Below, piece after piece: positions 7,554-16,386 of a stretch of 64,000 nt of DNA. Position 1 is the stretch's first letter; every line of letters begins with the position of its first letter. Below the pieces are notes generated by a model. That model worked only from the letters and a program-made list of their open reading frames with translations. It was not told the origin of the DNA and ran no database searches. Source of the stretch: Bifidobacterium miconis (GTDB lineage: Bacteria; Actinomycetota; Actinomycetes; Actinomycetales; Bifidobacteriaceae); the NCBI RefSeq assembly GCF_019331735.1, contig NZ_JAHBBH010000012.1:1-64000 (forward strand). Reading direction: 5' to 3'. The position numbers and the translations under genes were made by a program.

Positions 7554-8873
7554 TCAGTCGAGCACGCGCAGGATCGACGGCTCGCCGGTCACGAAGTCGA
7601 GCTTACGCACGGCCTCGACGGTCTTGCGCAGCGTGACCTCGTCGGTCTGGTGCGTGACGATGCGCAGCTGCTGGATCTCGCCGTCGTAGCCCGGGTCGTT
7701 GAGCGTAGGCTTGAGGTCCTGGTTGACGCCGTTGATGGACACGCCGTTGTCGGCGAATTCCTTGGCGATGGCGGCCAGCACGCCCGGCTTGTCGTGGATG
7801 AGGAAGCGCACGGCGAACGCGGCGCGGCTCGCCTCGATCGGGGCCTTGGGCAGGTCGTTGTACATCGGGATGGTCGGGCCGGTGCAGCCCTGCGCGATGT
7901 GTCGCGCCTCGGCGACCACGTCGCCGACGACGGCGGAGGCGGTCGGGGCGCCGCCGGCGCCGCGGCCGTAGAACATGAGATCGTCGGCCGCCTCGGCCTT
8001 GACGAAGATCGCGTTGAACGAACCGTGCACGGAGGCCAGCGGGTGCGTTTCGGGGATGAGCGCCGGGTAGACGCGCGCGGAGACGCCCGCCTCGCCGTTT
8101 TCGACGACGGCGAGCAGCTTGATGACTTTGTGTTCGGCGGTCGCGGCGGCGATGTCGTCGGCGGTGATCTTGGTGATGCCCTCGACCGACACGTCGTCGA
8201 TGGTCACGTTGGTGTGGAAGCCGAGCGTGGCCATGATGGCGGCCTTGTTCGCCGCGTCGTGGCCCTCGATGTCGCCGGTCGGATCGGCCTCGGCGTAGCC
8301 CTTGGCCTGCGCATCCTTGAGGACGTCGTCGAACTGGAGGCCCTTGGTGGTCATCTCGTCGAGGATGTAGTTGGTGGTGCCGTTGACGATGCCGAGCATG
8401 CTCGTCACCTTGTCGCCGGCCAGCGACTCGCGCAGCGGCAGCAGGAACGGGATCGCGCCGCCCACGGCCGCCTCGAAGTAGATGTCGACGCCCTTGGCGG
8501 CGGCCGCGTTGTAGATTTCGGGGCCGTACTTGGCCAGCAGCGCCTTGTTGGCGGTCACGACGGACGCACCGGATTCGATCGCGGCCATGACGAACGTACG
8601 AGCCGCGCCGGTGCCGCCGATGAGCTCGATGACGATGTCCGCGTTCGTGGCGACCTTCATCGTGTCGGTCGTCAGCAGCGACTTGTCGATCCACGGATAG
8701 TTCACTTCGTCCGGGTCGAGGCAGGCGACGCCGACCAGTTCGATCGGCCGGCCGATGCGGGCGGCCAGTTCGTCCTTCTGCTCCACGAGCAGACGCGCGG
8801 TCTGCGATCCGACGGTTCCCGCGCCCAGAAGTCCCACGCGGATGGGGGTTTCGTTCTGCTGTGCCACAGGCAT
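7554..8873 (-). CDS. hom: homoserine dehydrogenase
   Basis: Reduces aspartate semialdehyde to homoserine, the branch point to threonine and methionine. It has a Rossmann start IRVGLLGAGTVGSQTARLL, a central catalytic region containing VNGTTNYILDEM and EADPTGDIEGHDAANKAAIM, and a C-terminal ACT domain (AVRFLIHDKPGVLAAIAKEF), which usually gives threonine feedback inhibition. It has 439 residues, as in actinobacterial Hom proteins. The ATG at 8873 directly follows AGGGAAAGG and was chosen over an upstream GTG at 8891. The glucose PTS runs divergently from it. Confidence 0.94.
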   Translation of the reverse strand: MPVAQQNETPIRVGLLGAGTVGSQTARLLVEQKDELAARIGRPIELVGVACLDPDEVNYPWIDKSLLTTDTMKVATNADIVIELIGGTGAARTFVMAAIESGASVVTANKALLAKYGPEIYNAAAAKGVDIYFEAAVGGAIPFLLPLRESLAGDKVTSMLGIVNGTTNYILDEMTTKGLQFDDVLKDAQAKGYAEADPTGDIEGHDAANKAAIMATLGFHTNVTIDDVSVEGITKITADDIAAATAEHKVIKLLAVVENGEAGVSARVYPALIPETHPLASVHGSFNAIFVKAEAADDLMFYGRGAGGAPTASAVVGDVVAEARHIAQGCTGPTIPMYNDLPKAPIEASRAAFAVRFLIHDKPGVLAAIAKEFADNGVSINGVNQDLKPTLNDPGYDGEIQQLRIVTHQTDEVTLRKTVEAVRKLDFVTGEPSILRVLD

Positions 8874-9244
8874 CCTTTCCCTGAAAGTCACGTATGACGC
8901 CGCGTCGCGGCCATCACAATTCCTCCACCATCCTACGAACCGAATTCGACACGCCGCAGCGCAACGTTCCTAACTAAAAAACATCAGATGTCTGTCCAGC
9001 CCGGCTTCCAAGCGCGAGTAGCCCTCACGGACACCGAGTTTTCCCGGCCGCAACGCGAGCGTAAAGAAACTTAACAAAATGTCCCTAAAGTGCGTTCCCA
9101 GTGCCGTACCATGGTTGTTTAGCGATGAAAACCGCTGCGACAAGGTCCGGTACCAACGATGGCGCCAGGCTGTTTGACGACGAACTTCAGCGGCAAAACA
9201 CAGAAGAAAGACGTCATCGCCAAAACCCTCAGAGGGAGGTTGGA
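8874..9244. other. divergent hom / PTS promoter region
   Basis: No gene is supported. The in-frame extension of the PTS reading frame back to 9101 or 9125 is possible but lacks a ribosome site, while AGGGAGG stands directly before 9245. The middle is AT-richer (CTTAACAAAATG around 9075). No clear antiterminator hairpin or operator was recognised. Confidence 0.4.
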
Positions 9245-10756
9245 ATGAAAGAGTACATCCAGCGCATGGGCCGTTCGCTCATGCTGCCCGTCGCCTGCCT
9301 GCCGGCGGCGGCGCTGTTCGTAGGCATCGGCAACTGGATCGCAAGCTTCACCGGCGGCGACGTGGTCTCCACGTTCCTGACCACGGCCGGCGGCGCGGTC
9401 CTGAACAATCTGGGCATCCTGTTCGCCGTCGGTCTGGCGTTCGGCATGTCCCGCGACCAGCACGGCGCGGCGGCCCTCGCCGGACTCGTCGGCTTCCTGA
9501 CGCCGATGACGCTGCTGGTTCCAGACGCGGCGTCGAAGTTCCTCGGCTACGCGGACGCGGCCAAGATGCAGGAGACGGCGCTCAACACCTACAACGCGTT
9601 CTCCAAGATGAACAACGGCAACGTGTTCATCGGCATCCTCGCCGGCCTGATCGCCGCGGCCATGTACAACAAGTTCCACGAGGTCAAGCTGCCCGCCGCA
9701 CTGAGCTTCTTCAGCGGCAAGCGCCTCGTGCCGATCGTCACGGTCGCGCTCATGTCGGTCGTGTCCCTGATCCTGCTGTTCATCTGGCCGCTCGTGTTCG
9801 GCTGGCTGACCGCCTTCGGCGAGGCCATCATGTCGCTCGGCGCGGTCGGCGCCGGCATCTACGGCTTCGCGAACCGCCTGCTCATCCCGACCGGCCTGCA
9901 CCACGCGCTCAACAACGTGTTCTGGTTCAACATCGCCGGCATCGACGACATCGCCCGCTTCTGGCAGGGCGCCGCCTATCAGGGCGACCCGGTCACCATC
10001 GCCGGCTACCACCCGGGCATGTACCAGGCCGGCTTCTTCCCGATCATGATGTTCGGCCTGCCGGCCGGCGCGTTCGCAATCTACAAGAACGCCCGCCCGG
10101 AGCGCAAGAAGGCCATCGGCTCGCTCATGCTGGCCGCCGGCGTGGCCGCGTTCTTCACCGGCGTGACCGAACCGCTCGAGTTCTCCTTCATGTTCGTCGC
10201 CTTCCCGCTGTACGTGGTGCACGCGGTGCTCACCGGCATCTCCGTGGCCGTCGCCGCCGCGATGAACTGGACGTCCGGCTTCAACTTCTCCGCCGGCTTC
10301 GTCGACTTCATCCTCAGCTGGCCGCTCGCGCACAAGCCGTACATGCTGATCCTGCAGGGCCTCGTGTTCGCCGTCATCTACTACTTCGTGTTCGACTTCG
10401 CGATCAAGAAGTTCAACCTGATGACCCCAGGCCGCGAGCCTGAGGAGGCCGTCGCCGACGCCGCCATCACCGAAGCCAAGGGCGACGACAAGTACACACT
10501 GCTCGCCTCCCGCCTGTACGAGGCGCTCGGCGGCAAGTCCAACGTCGTCTCCGTCGACAGCTGCACCACGCGCCTGCGCCTTATCCTGCGCGACGCCTCC
10601 GCGGTCGATACGGACGCCATCAAGAAGACCGGCGTGCCGGCCGTCAAGCCGATCGACAAGACCAACCTGCAGATCATCGTGGGCACGGACGTGCAGTTCG
10701 TGGCCGACGAGATGAACCGCATCGTGGCCCGCGAGGGCATCGCCCCAAAAGCGTAA
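9245..10756 (+). CDS. PTS glucose-family transporter, EIIC-EIIB part
   Basis: Membrane permease and phosphocarrier of a glucose/N-acetylglucosamine-family phosphotransferase system. EIIC (about 1-390) has about ten hydrophobic segments, beginning IQRMGRSLMLPVACLPAAAL. EIIB (about 415-500) has the phosphorylated Cys in VDSCTTRLRL and the conserved IIVGTDVQFVADEM. The product has 503 residues. The ATG at 9245 has AGGGAGG 6 nt upstream. The frame ends at TAA 10754-10756, immediately after the heptamer CCCAAAA. The EIIA domain follows in the -1 frame, so the family's usual EIICBA chain is interrupted exactly at the inter-domain linker. Family call firm; sugar specificity (glucose most likely) inferred. 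Confidence 0.9.
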   Translation: MKEYIQRMGRSLMLPVACLPAAALFVGIGNWIASFTGGDVVSTFLTTAGGAVLNNLGILFAVGLAFGMSRDQHGAAALAGLVGFLTPMTLLVPDAASKFLGYADAAKMQETALNTYNAFSKMNNGNVFIGILAGLIAAAMYNKFHEVKLPAALSFFSGKRLVPIVTVALMSVVSLILLFIWPLVFGWLTAFGEAIMSLGAVGAGIYGFANRLLIPTGLHHALNNVFWFNIAGIDDIARFWQGAAYQGDPVTIAGYHPGMYQAGFFPIMMFGLPAGAFAIYKNARPERKKAIGSLMLAAGVAAFFTGVTEPLEFSFMFVAFPLYVVHAVLTGISVAVAAAMNWTSGFNFSAGFVDFILSWPLAHKPYMLILQGLVFAVIYYFVFDFAIKKFNLMTPGREPEEAVADAAITEAKGDDKYTLLASRLYEALGGKSNVVSVDSCTTRLRLILRDASAVDTDAIKKTGVPAVKPIDKTNLQIIVGTDVQFVADEMNRIVAREGIAPKA

Positions 10757-10773
10757 AGGCGGTTCCTGCCGCC
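10744..10773 (+). promoter_or_regulatory. candidate -1 ribosomal frameshift signal (slippery C-CCA-AAA plus hairpin)
   Basis: The zero frame reads GCC CCA AAA GCG TAA. The heptamer C CCA AAA (10744-10750) fits the X XXY YYZ rule. A 7-nt spacer leads to a GC hairpin, GGCGG (10758-10762) with CCGCC (10769-10773). A -1 slip continues AGC GTA AAG into the open EIIA frame. The alternative is a one-base deletion, with an ancestral run of five A, or a sequencing error. Confidence 0.45.
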
Positions 10774-11283
10774 GCTGCGCAACCCGCTAAGCCGGCTCCC
10801 GCGCCGGTTTCAGCCCCAGCGACCGCAGGTTCCGCCAGCAGCATCCTGGCCCCTGTAGACGGTTCGATCAAGGCGATCGAGGACGTTCCCGACGACACGT
10901 TCGCCGCGAAGATCCTCGGTGACGGATTCGCCGTGGTGCCGGCCTCGGCCACGATCGTGGCCCCGGTCTCCGGCAAGGTGACCACCGTGGCCAACGCGCG
11001 CCACGCCGTGGGCATCACCACCGATTCCGGCGTGGAGGTGCTCGTGCACGTGGGCGTCGACACCGTCCAGCTGGGCGGCGCGCCGTTCGCCGTGCATGTC
11101 GAGACCGGTCAGGCCGTCAAGGCCGGCGATCCGATCATCGACGTGGACTGGGCCGCCATCAAGGCCGCCGGCAAGCCCACCGACGTGATCGTGGTGTTCA
11201 CCAACCCGTCGCTCATCAACGACCTGTCGATCACCGCCCACGGCGCGGTCGCCGCCGGCACCCCGGTCGGCACCCTCGCCTGA
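10750..11283 (+). CDS. EIIA (glucose-type) domain in the -1 frame of the PTS gene
   Basis: Phosphocarrier domain that takes phosphate from HPr. After a Pro/Ala linker (PAAAAQPAKPAPAPVSAPAT), the frame encodes a complete EIIA-Glc fold: ILAPVDGSIKAIEDV, VVPASATIVAPVSGKV, and the phosphorylated His in VEVLVHVGVDTVQLGG. It ends at TGA 11283. The frame has no ATG, GTG or TTG between 10741 and 10933, and the first GTG at 10933 would remove the first third of the domain. Separate translation therefore looks impossible, and the domain is either reached by frameshifting from EIICB or is a frameshifted remnant. The intact coding quality argues against long decay. Confidence 0.7.
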   Translation, partial: SVKAVPAAAAQPAKPAPAPVSAPATAGSASSILAPVDGSIKAIEDVPDDTFAAKILGDGFAVVPASATIVAPVSGKVTTVANARHAVGITTDSGVEVLVHVGVDTVQLGGAPFAVHVETGQAVKAGDPIIDVDWAAIKAAGKPTDVIVVFTNPSLINDLSITAHGAVAAGTPVGTLA

Positions 11284-11324
11284 TCCGCTCCGCGAACCAT
11301 AACCGAAGAACCATAACCGAATAT

Positions 11325-11363
11325 GAGAAGGGGCCTTCCGGTTCATCCGGAAGGCCCCTTCTC
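11325..11363. terminator. 17-bp perfect hairpin between convergent PTS and lysA
   Basis: Perfect arms 11325-11341 and 11347-11363 around a 5-nt loop (TTCAT). No U-tract follows on either strand, so it may be an intrinsic terminator of weak type or an mRNA-stabilising hairpin for both convergent genes. Confidence 0.65.
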
Positions 11364-11426
11364 GCGTTCAGCATCGCCCGGAATCACACGCAAACGCGAT
11401 TCGCATCAGCGATTCCGTGCTTCGTA

Positions 11427-13049
11427 TCAGCCGAGATCCCAACCCAGCAGATCGTCGATCGTCTGGCGGCGGATCATCACGTGCGCGCCCGCCTCGGACA
11501 CGCCCACGACCGCCGGAATCAGCGCCTGATTGTAGTTGCTCGCCATCGTGCGGCCGTACGCGCCGGTCACCGGCACCGCAAGCACGTCGCCGCGCTTCAA
11601 ATCGGCCGGCAGACGGTCCTCGTGCACGATGATGTCGCCGGACTCGCAGTGCATGCCGACGACGCGCACGAGCATCGACTCGTCCGAACCGCGTCGGTTC
11701 GCGAGCCGCACCGTATAGTCCGCGCCGTACAGGGCCGGGCGGATGTTGTCGCTCATGCCGCCGTCCACCGACACGTACACGCGTTCGCTGATCGGTCTGC
11801 CGGCCTTGTCAGTCGGCTGATGGCCTTCCGCGTCCGCGCTGAGCAGCACGTGCTTGATCGTGCCGACGCGGTACAGCGTGACGCCGGCGGGCGCGACGAT
11901 CCAGCGGCCCGGTTCGAACGAGATCGCGGGAGCGGGCATGCCGAGCGCGCGGTTGATCGACGCGACCGCGTCGGCCAGACGGCCCAGCTCCGCGTCGATG
12001 TCCATCGAATCCTCACCGTCCGTGTACGCGACGGAATAGCCGCCGCCCAGGTCGACCTCGGGCAGCGTGAACGCGTCAGTCGCGTAGAACGTCTTGCGCA
12101 GAAGCATCATGCGCTTGGCGGCCTGGATGAACGCGTCCGCGTCGTGGATGTTCGAGCCGATGTGCGAGTGCACGCCGACCAGCTCGAGCACGTCCTCGTG
12201 ACGGCGGATCTCCTTGAGCACGGCGATCGCCGGGCCGTTCGCCACGGCCGTCATCGCCTCGGCGAGCTTGCGGTCGGGTTCGGACAGTTCCTCGCCGCTC
12301 AGATCGTACGGATACTTGACGTCGTAGCGCAGCTGGCGTTCTGGCTTGGCGGCGCGATCGCTGCCGGTCGCGCCGGTCGCGGCATCGGCCTGCCGCTCCC
12401 CCACGCGCGCGTTGGTTGCGGCCGGGGTCACGTCGGCCAGATCGTCGAGGATCGACAGCGCGGACGTGTCGGCGCCGGCCGGCAGCAGCGGCATGCCGAA
12501 CTTCTGGTCTTCGTGCGCGGTGGAGATGTACTCGTGGCCGCCGGCGTGGATGCCGGACGTGACGCGCAGCATCACGCGGGCGCGCTTGCCGAGGCGATGC
12601 GCGATCGCGGCGATGCGGGCCGGCTCGTTCGGCTCGTCGACGACGATCTTCGCGAAGCCTTCGTTGATGGCGAGCTCGATTTCCGCGTCGGACTTGTTGT
12701 TGCCGTGCAGCACGAGACGTCGGCCGGGAGCGCCGGCGGCGAGCGCGATCCGCATCTCGCCCATCGTGCAGGTGTCGACGTACATGCCGGCGGCGAGCAC
12801 AAGGCGCACGATTTCCTTGGACAGGAACGCCTTGCCGGCGAAGCTCACGTGCGTGGTCGAGTTGTTGAACGCGCGCGCCGCGGCGGTGACGAAGTGCTTG
12901 GCACGGTTCGCGACCTCGTCGGTGTCGATCAGGTAGAGCGGCGAGCCGAATTCGTCGAGCAGCGATTCGGCGGTGCGGCCGTGGAACGTGATCGCGCCGG
13001 TCGCCGGGTCGATGGCCGTGGCGGCCGGCCAAATGGGGGTAATTGCCAT
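11427..13049 (-). CDS. lysA: diaminopimelate decarboxylase
   Basis: PLP enzyme making lysine from meso-diaminopimelate. The PLP Lys lies in VSFAGKAFLSKE (about 73). Other marks are VHSHIGSNI, the Gly loop LGGGYSVAY, FEPGRWIV, the active Cys in MHCESGDII and TGAYGRTMASNYN near the end. Its 540 residues exceed the usual 420-450 because of an Ala/Asp/Arg-rich insertion around 195-260. The ATG at 13049 has AAGGA 8 nt upstream. argS lies upstream on the same strand (gap of about 175 bp), the classical actinobacterial argS-lysA order. Confidence 0.94.
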   Translation of the reverse strand: MAITPIWPAATAIDPATGAITFHGRTAESLLDEFGSPLYLIDTDEVANRAKHFVTAAARAFNNSTTHVSFAGKAFLSKEIVRLVLAAGMYVDTCTMGEMRIALAAGAPGRRLVLHGNNKSDAEIELAINEGFAKIVVDEPNEPARIAAIAHRLGKRARVMLRVTSGIHAGGHEYISTAHEDQKFGMPLLPAGADTSALSILDDLADVTPAATNARVGERQADAATGATGSDRAAKPERQLRYDVKYPYDLSGEELSEPDRKLAEAMTAVANGPAIAVLKEIRRHEDVLELVGVHSHIGSNIHDADAFIQAAKRMMLLRKTFYATDAFTLPEVDLGGGYSVAYTDGEDSMDIDAELGRLADAVASINRALGMPAPAISFEPGRWIVAPAGVTLYRVGTIKHVLLSADAEGHQPTDKAGRPISERVYVSVDGGMSDNIRPALYGADYTVRLANRRGSDESMLVRVVGMHCESGDIIVHEDRLPADLKRGDVLAVPVTGAYGRTMASNYNQALIPAVVGVSEAGAHVMIRRQTIDDLLGWDLG

Positions 13050-13066
13050 GTGTAGGTCCTTAGGGT

Positions 13067-13215
13067 CTGACTACCCCTCAGTCGGCTACGCCGACAGCTC
13101 CCTGACAAGGGGAGCCGAGGGAAAAAGTTACATCTTCTCGGGACGGACAGTCCAGTGGACTGTCCGTAGCAGCGAACAGCGAAGCGTCGTGAGCGCCGCA
13201 CAAACACAGCAACGG
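13067..13215. repeat. palindromic repeats in the argS-lysA gap
   Basis: Holds GTCGGC-TAC-GCCGAC at 13081-13095 within the CCCCTCAGTCGGCTACGCCG class of repeat, then a perfect 11-bp hairpin ACGGACAGTCC-AGT-GGACTGTCCGT at 13143-13167. A third hairpin, AACGGCC-GAA-GGCCGTT (13211-13227), reaches the argS stop codon. Any argS-lysA message must pass through them. Confidence 0.65.
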
Positions 13216-13225
13216 CCGAAGGCCG

Positions 13226-15040
13226 TTACATTTTGTCAGGAGAGGTGACGCCGAGCAGGTCGAGGCCTTCGGCGATCACGGTGCGCACGGCGTCGTTGAG
13301 CTTGAGTCGTGCGGCGGCGCGGGCCGGTTCCGGAGCCTTGGCGATGCGCACGGCCTCGCGTTCGGCCTCGTCGCCGCGGGTTTCCGGATCGGTGAGCTCC
13401 ATCGGCACGACGCGCTCCACGTTGTACCACTTGTGGTACGCGGCGGCCAGGTCCTCGAGGTAGTGCGCCACGCGGTGCGGTGCGCGCGCGTCGCCGGCGA
13501 GCGTGAGCAGCGCCGGCCACTGGGCGAGCGCGGCGAGCACTTCGCCGTCCGCTTCGGTGTCGAGCAGGGCGAGGTCCGCGCCCTCGTAGGTGATGCCGGC
13601 GGCTTCCGCGTTGCGGTCCACATTGCAGGAACGCGCGTGCGCGTACTGCACGTAGTACACCGGGTTGTCGTTGGAATGCGACGCGAGCAGGTTGAGGTCG
13701 ATGTCGACCGGCGAGTTGTAGTCGGTGCGTGCGAGCGAGTAGCGGGACGCGTCCACGCCGATCGCCTCGACGAGATCGTCGATCGTGACGACGTTGCCGG
13801 CGCGCTTGGACATGCGCACGGCCTTGCCGTCCTTGAGCACGTTGACGAGCTGGCCGATGAGGATCTGCATGTTCTCGCCCGGCTGGTCGCCGAACGCGGC
13901 GCACATGGCCATCATGCGACCGATGTAGCCGTGGTGGTCGGCGCCGAGCATGTAGATCGCCACGTCGGCCGGGTCGGTCGCGCGGTGGCGCTTGTTCCAG
14001 TAGTAGGCGATGTCGGCCGCGAAGTACGCGTATTCGCCGTTGGACTTGAGGATCACGCGGTCCTTGTCGTCGCCGTGCTTGGTCGACTCGAACCAGGTCG
14101 CGCCGTCCTTCTCGTAGATGTCGCCGCGCTTGCGCAGCACGTCGATCGCGCGTTCGACCTCGCCGTCGGTGTACAGGCTGTTCTCGTGGAACCACACGTC
14201 GAAATGGACGCGGAAGTCCTTCATGGACTTGCGGATCTCGTCGAACATCATCGGCACGGCGCGCTTGCGGAACTCCTCGCGCTGCTCGGAATCGCCTTCG
14301 CCGAGCGGGTTGCCGTCCTTGTCGAGTCCGCCGTCGACGCGCGGCAGGGCGAGCACGTCCACGCCGTCGGCTTCGGCCTCGGCGATCACGCGGTCGGCGA
14401 TTTCGTTGATGTACGCGCCCTTGTAGCCGTCGATCGGCGTTTCCTCGCCGTGTGCGGCGGCGACGAGCGACTTGGCGAAGCGGTTGATCTGCTCGCCGTG
14501 GTCGTTGAAGTAGTATTCGCGCACGACCTTCGCGCCGTTCGCCTCGAGCACGCGGGCCATGGAGTCGCCGGTGGCGGCCCAGCGGGTGCCGCCGATGTGG
14601 ATCGGGCCGGTCGGGTTCGCGGAGACGAACTCGAGGTTGAGCGTCTTGCCGGCCAGATGCGTGTTCTTGCCGAACGTGGAGAAGCCGCGCTCGTCGGCGG
14701 GCGCGTCGAGCACCTGATCGACGACGGCCGCGGCGGACGCGGAGTCGAGCGTGATGTTGATGAAGCCGGGGCCGGCCACTTCGACGGACTTGACGCCGTC
14801 GGCCGCGGTCAGGTCGGCGGCGAACAGCTCAGCCAGATCGTGGGGCTTCATGCCTGCCTTCTTGGCCAGCTGCATGGCCGCGTTCGAGGCCCAGTCGCCG
14901 TGCGCGCGATCCTTCGGGCGCATGACGGTGAGCTTCTCGACGGGCGGGATGAGATCGTCGGTGAGGTTGCCGGCCTTGCCGGACGCAACCAGTTCATGGG
15001 CAATATGCGAAATCAGTTCGCTCAGGGCTTCAGGACTCAT
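13226..15040 (-). CDS. argS: arginyl-tRNA synthetase
   Basis: Class I synthetase charging tRNA-Arg. It has 604 residues, with the HIGH-type motif as SANPTGPIHIGGTRWAATGD (HIG about 148-150), a KMSK-type motif as VRMSKRAGNV, and the DALR anticodon-binding domain at the C-terminus. The reading frame stays open far upstream across the neighbouring gene, but homology begins at MSPEALSELI. The ATG at 15040 stands 7 nt after the -10 box TAGACT; the spacer GGGGAGA also resembles a ribosome site, so the mRNA may be leaderless. A tRNA-Arg gene lies 2.5 kb away. Confidence 0.95.
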   Translation of the reverse strand: MSPEALSELISHIAHELVASGKAGNLTDDLIPPVEKLTVMRPKDRAHGDWASNAAMQLAKKAGMKPHDLAELFAADLTAADGVKSVEVAGPGFINITLDSASAAAVVDQVLDAPADERGFSTFGKNTHLAGKTLNLEFVSANPTGPIHIGGTRWAATGDSMARVLEANGAKVVREYYFNDHGEQINRFAKSLVAAAHGEETPIDGYKGAYINEIADRVIAEAEADGVDVLALPRVDGGLDKDGNPLGEGDSEQREEFRKRAVPMMFDEIRKSMKDFRVHFDVWFHENSLYTDGEVERAIDVLRKRGDIYEKDGATWFESTKHGDDKDRVILKSNGEYAYFAADIAYYWNKRHRATDPADVAIYMLGADHHGYIGRMMAMCAAFGDQPGENMQILIGQLVNVLKDGKAVRMSKRAGNVVTIDDLVEAIGVDASRYSLARTDYNSPVDIDLNLLASHSNDNPVYYVQYAHARSCNVDRNAEAAGITYEGADLALLDTEADGEVLAALAQWPALLTLAGDARAPHRVAHYLEDLAAAYHKWYNVERVVPMELTDPETRGDEAEREAVRIAKAPEPARAAARLKLNDAVRTVIAEGLDLLGVTSPDKM

Positions 15041-15047
15041 TCTCCCC

Positions 15048-15053
15048 AGTCTA
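15048..15053 (-). promoter_or_regulatory. -10 box TAGACT of argS
   Basis: TAGACT followed by 7 nt and the ATG at 15040. The spacer GGGGAGA is ambiguous between leaderless spacing and a very close Shine-Dalgarno. Confidence 0.45.
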
Positions 15054-15090
15054 CCGGCCCGCCTGACAGGGCCGTTCGCCCCGGCGCACG

Positions 15091-16116
15091 TCACGCCAGC
15101 GCGTATGCGCCGGCCGCCCGGCGCAGCTGTTCGACGTCTTCGCCGAGGAATCCGGCCGCTCCCTGTCTGATCAACGATCGTGCGGTGCGCGCGTCGTTCA
15201 CCGCGCCCACGTACACGGGCACGTCGTGACGCCGCGCCTCGCGCAGGAACGTGCGCGTCGCCTCGCGTGCGCGCACGACGACGAAGTCCATCGGCAGCGC
15301 ACGTCCGTTCCAGTCGCCGCCGCGCGCGACGTCGCCGTGCCTGTCGACGTTGCCTCCGACCGCTCCGTCGCCGCCGTGCTTGCCGCCGGATCGTCCGCCG
15401 CGTCCGGCCCTGCCGCCGCGCGCGAGCCGGTCGAGCAGCCGCGTGCGCAGATCGCGGATATCCCAGCCGGTGAGCTGTGGCTCGCCGCTCGCACACAGGC
15501 CGACGCGCCAGGTCGGTTCGCGCTGTTTGAACACGACGATCGCCTCCCGGCTGGTGGACATGATCATGAGATTGTTGGTGAACCGCGCCGCTTCGACCGA
15601 GCGGATGACCGTGTCGGCGACGGCGCGCGCGTGCCGGTCGTCGGTTTTGACGTGCAGGAGCAGGCCGAGATGGCCGCGCGTGCCCTGCGCCGCGCGCAAT
15701 GCCTGATACAGCGTGGGGATGCGATAGTTCCGCCCGTTCTGCCGCATGGTCATGCGCTGCAGTTGACGCAGCCGCGTGCGTGAGACGAGCACGTTGCGTC
15801 CGGCCGCGCTCAGTCGTCCGGTCGCGCGGTCGTGGAAGACAACGGGTTCGCCGTCGGCGGTGAGACGTATGTCGATTTCCGCATAGTCCGCACCGATCGC
15901 GTCGGCGCCGCGGATGGCGGCAAGCGAGTTTTCGGGAGCGCGCGCGTCGCCGCGATGCGCGATGACGGCCGGCGCCGTGCCGTTCATGCCGGAATGCGCG
16001 ACGTCGATCAGCCGGCCAAGACCGACGGCCACGTCGCACACCAGCATCGCCGCGACGAGCACGATGGCGACGATTGAGAACACGCCGCGTCGTCCGCCCG
16101 CATTCAACCTGCGCAT
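15091..16116 (-). CDS. membrane-anchored glycerophosphodiester phosphodiesterase
   Basis: Hydrolyses glycerophosphodiesters (from lipids or teichoic-type polymers) to glycerol 3-phosphate and an alcohol. GDPD motifs are AVIAHRGDARAPENSLAAI (about 50-68), EIDIRLTADGEPVVFHDRAT and the C-terminal VYVGAVNDARTARSL. One hydrophobic segment (about 13-36) after a basic start suggests a signal anchor with the enzyme outside the membrane. A Gly/Arg-rich low-complexity insertion lies around 230-275 (GGRAGRGGRSGGKHGG). It has 341 residues. The ATG at 16116 is preferred to the adjoining GTG by spacing from GGGGAG. Confidence 0.82.
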   Translation of the reverse strand: MRRLNAGGRRGVFSIVAIVLVAAMLVCDVAVGLGRLIDVAHSGMNGTAPAVIAHRGDARAPENSLAAIRGADAIGADYAEIDIRLTADGEPVVFHDRATGRLSAAGRNVLVSRTRLRQLQRMTMRQNGRNYRIPTLYQALRAAQGTRGHLGLLLHVKTDDRHARAVADTVIRSVEAARFTNNLMIMSTSREAIVVFKQREPTWRVGLCASGEPQLTGWDIRDLRTRLLDRLARGGRAGRGGRSGGKHGGDGAVGGNVDRHGDVARGGDWNGRALPMDFVVVRAREATRTFLREARRHDVPVYVGAVNDARTARSLIRQGAAGFLGEDVEQLRRAAGAYALA

Positions 16117-16246
16117 CACTCCCCGCCTTTCCGTCCGACCGTCGTTTCGCCGATTATCATTCCGTCAATCGTCACGCACGCGTACGGACCGTTATATATC
16201 GCGCGCAACGCAACGTAATCGAACCGCATATGGCAACGCATATGAC

Positions 16247-16300
16247 AAAGCCGCCGCCGATCCTTACCGGCGCGAACCGGCAGGAATCGGCGACGGCTTT
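16247..16300 (-). terminator. hairpin downstream of ridA
   Basis: Arms 16247-16261 and 16286-16300 (15 bp, one mismatch) enclose a second small CCGG-rich hairpin. It lies 87 bp past the ridA stop. The U-tract is poor. Confidence 0.45.
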
Positions 16301-16386
16301 CAGCCTACGCAGTGACTCGCGCGACAACCATCAGTCCCAAGAATGATGCCCGATCGTGCCGCGGTACGAATCGTCGGAGCGCAGCG

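Noticed and set aside
10933..11283. EIIA as an independent gene starting at GTG 10933
   Set aside because: It would lose the first third of the EIIA fold and has no ribosome site.
15041..16039. Extended N-terminus for argS (frame open to 16039)
   Set aside because: It runs antisense through the glycerophosphodiesterase gene, is Arg-rich with no homology, and the correct ArgS start with -10 box is at 15040.
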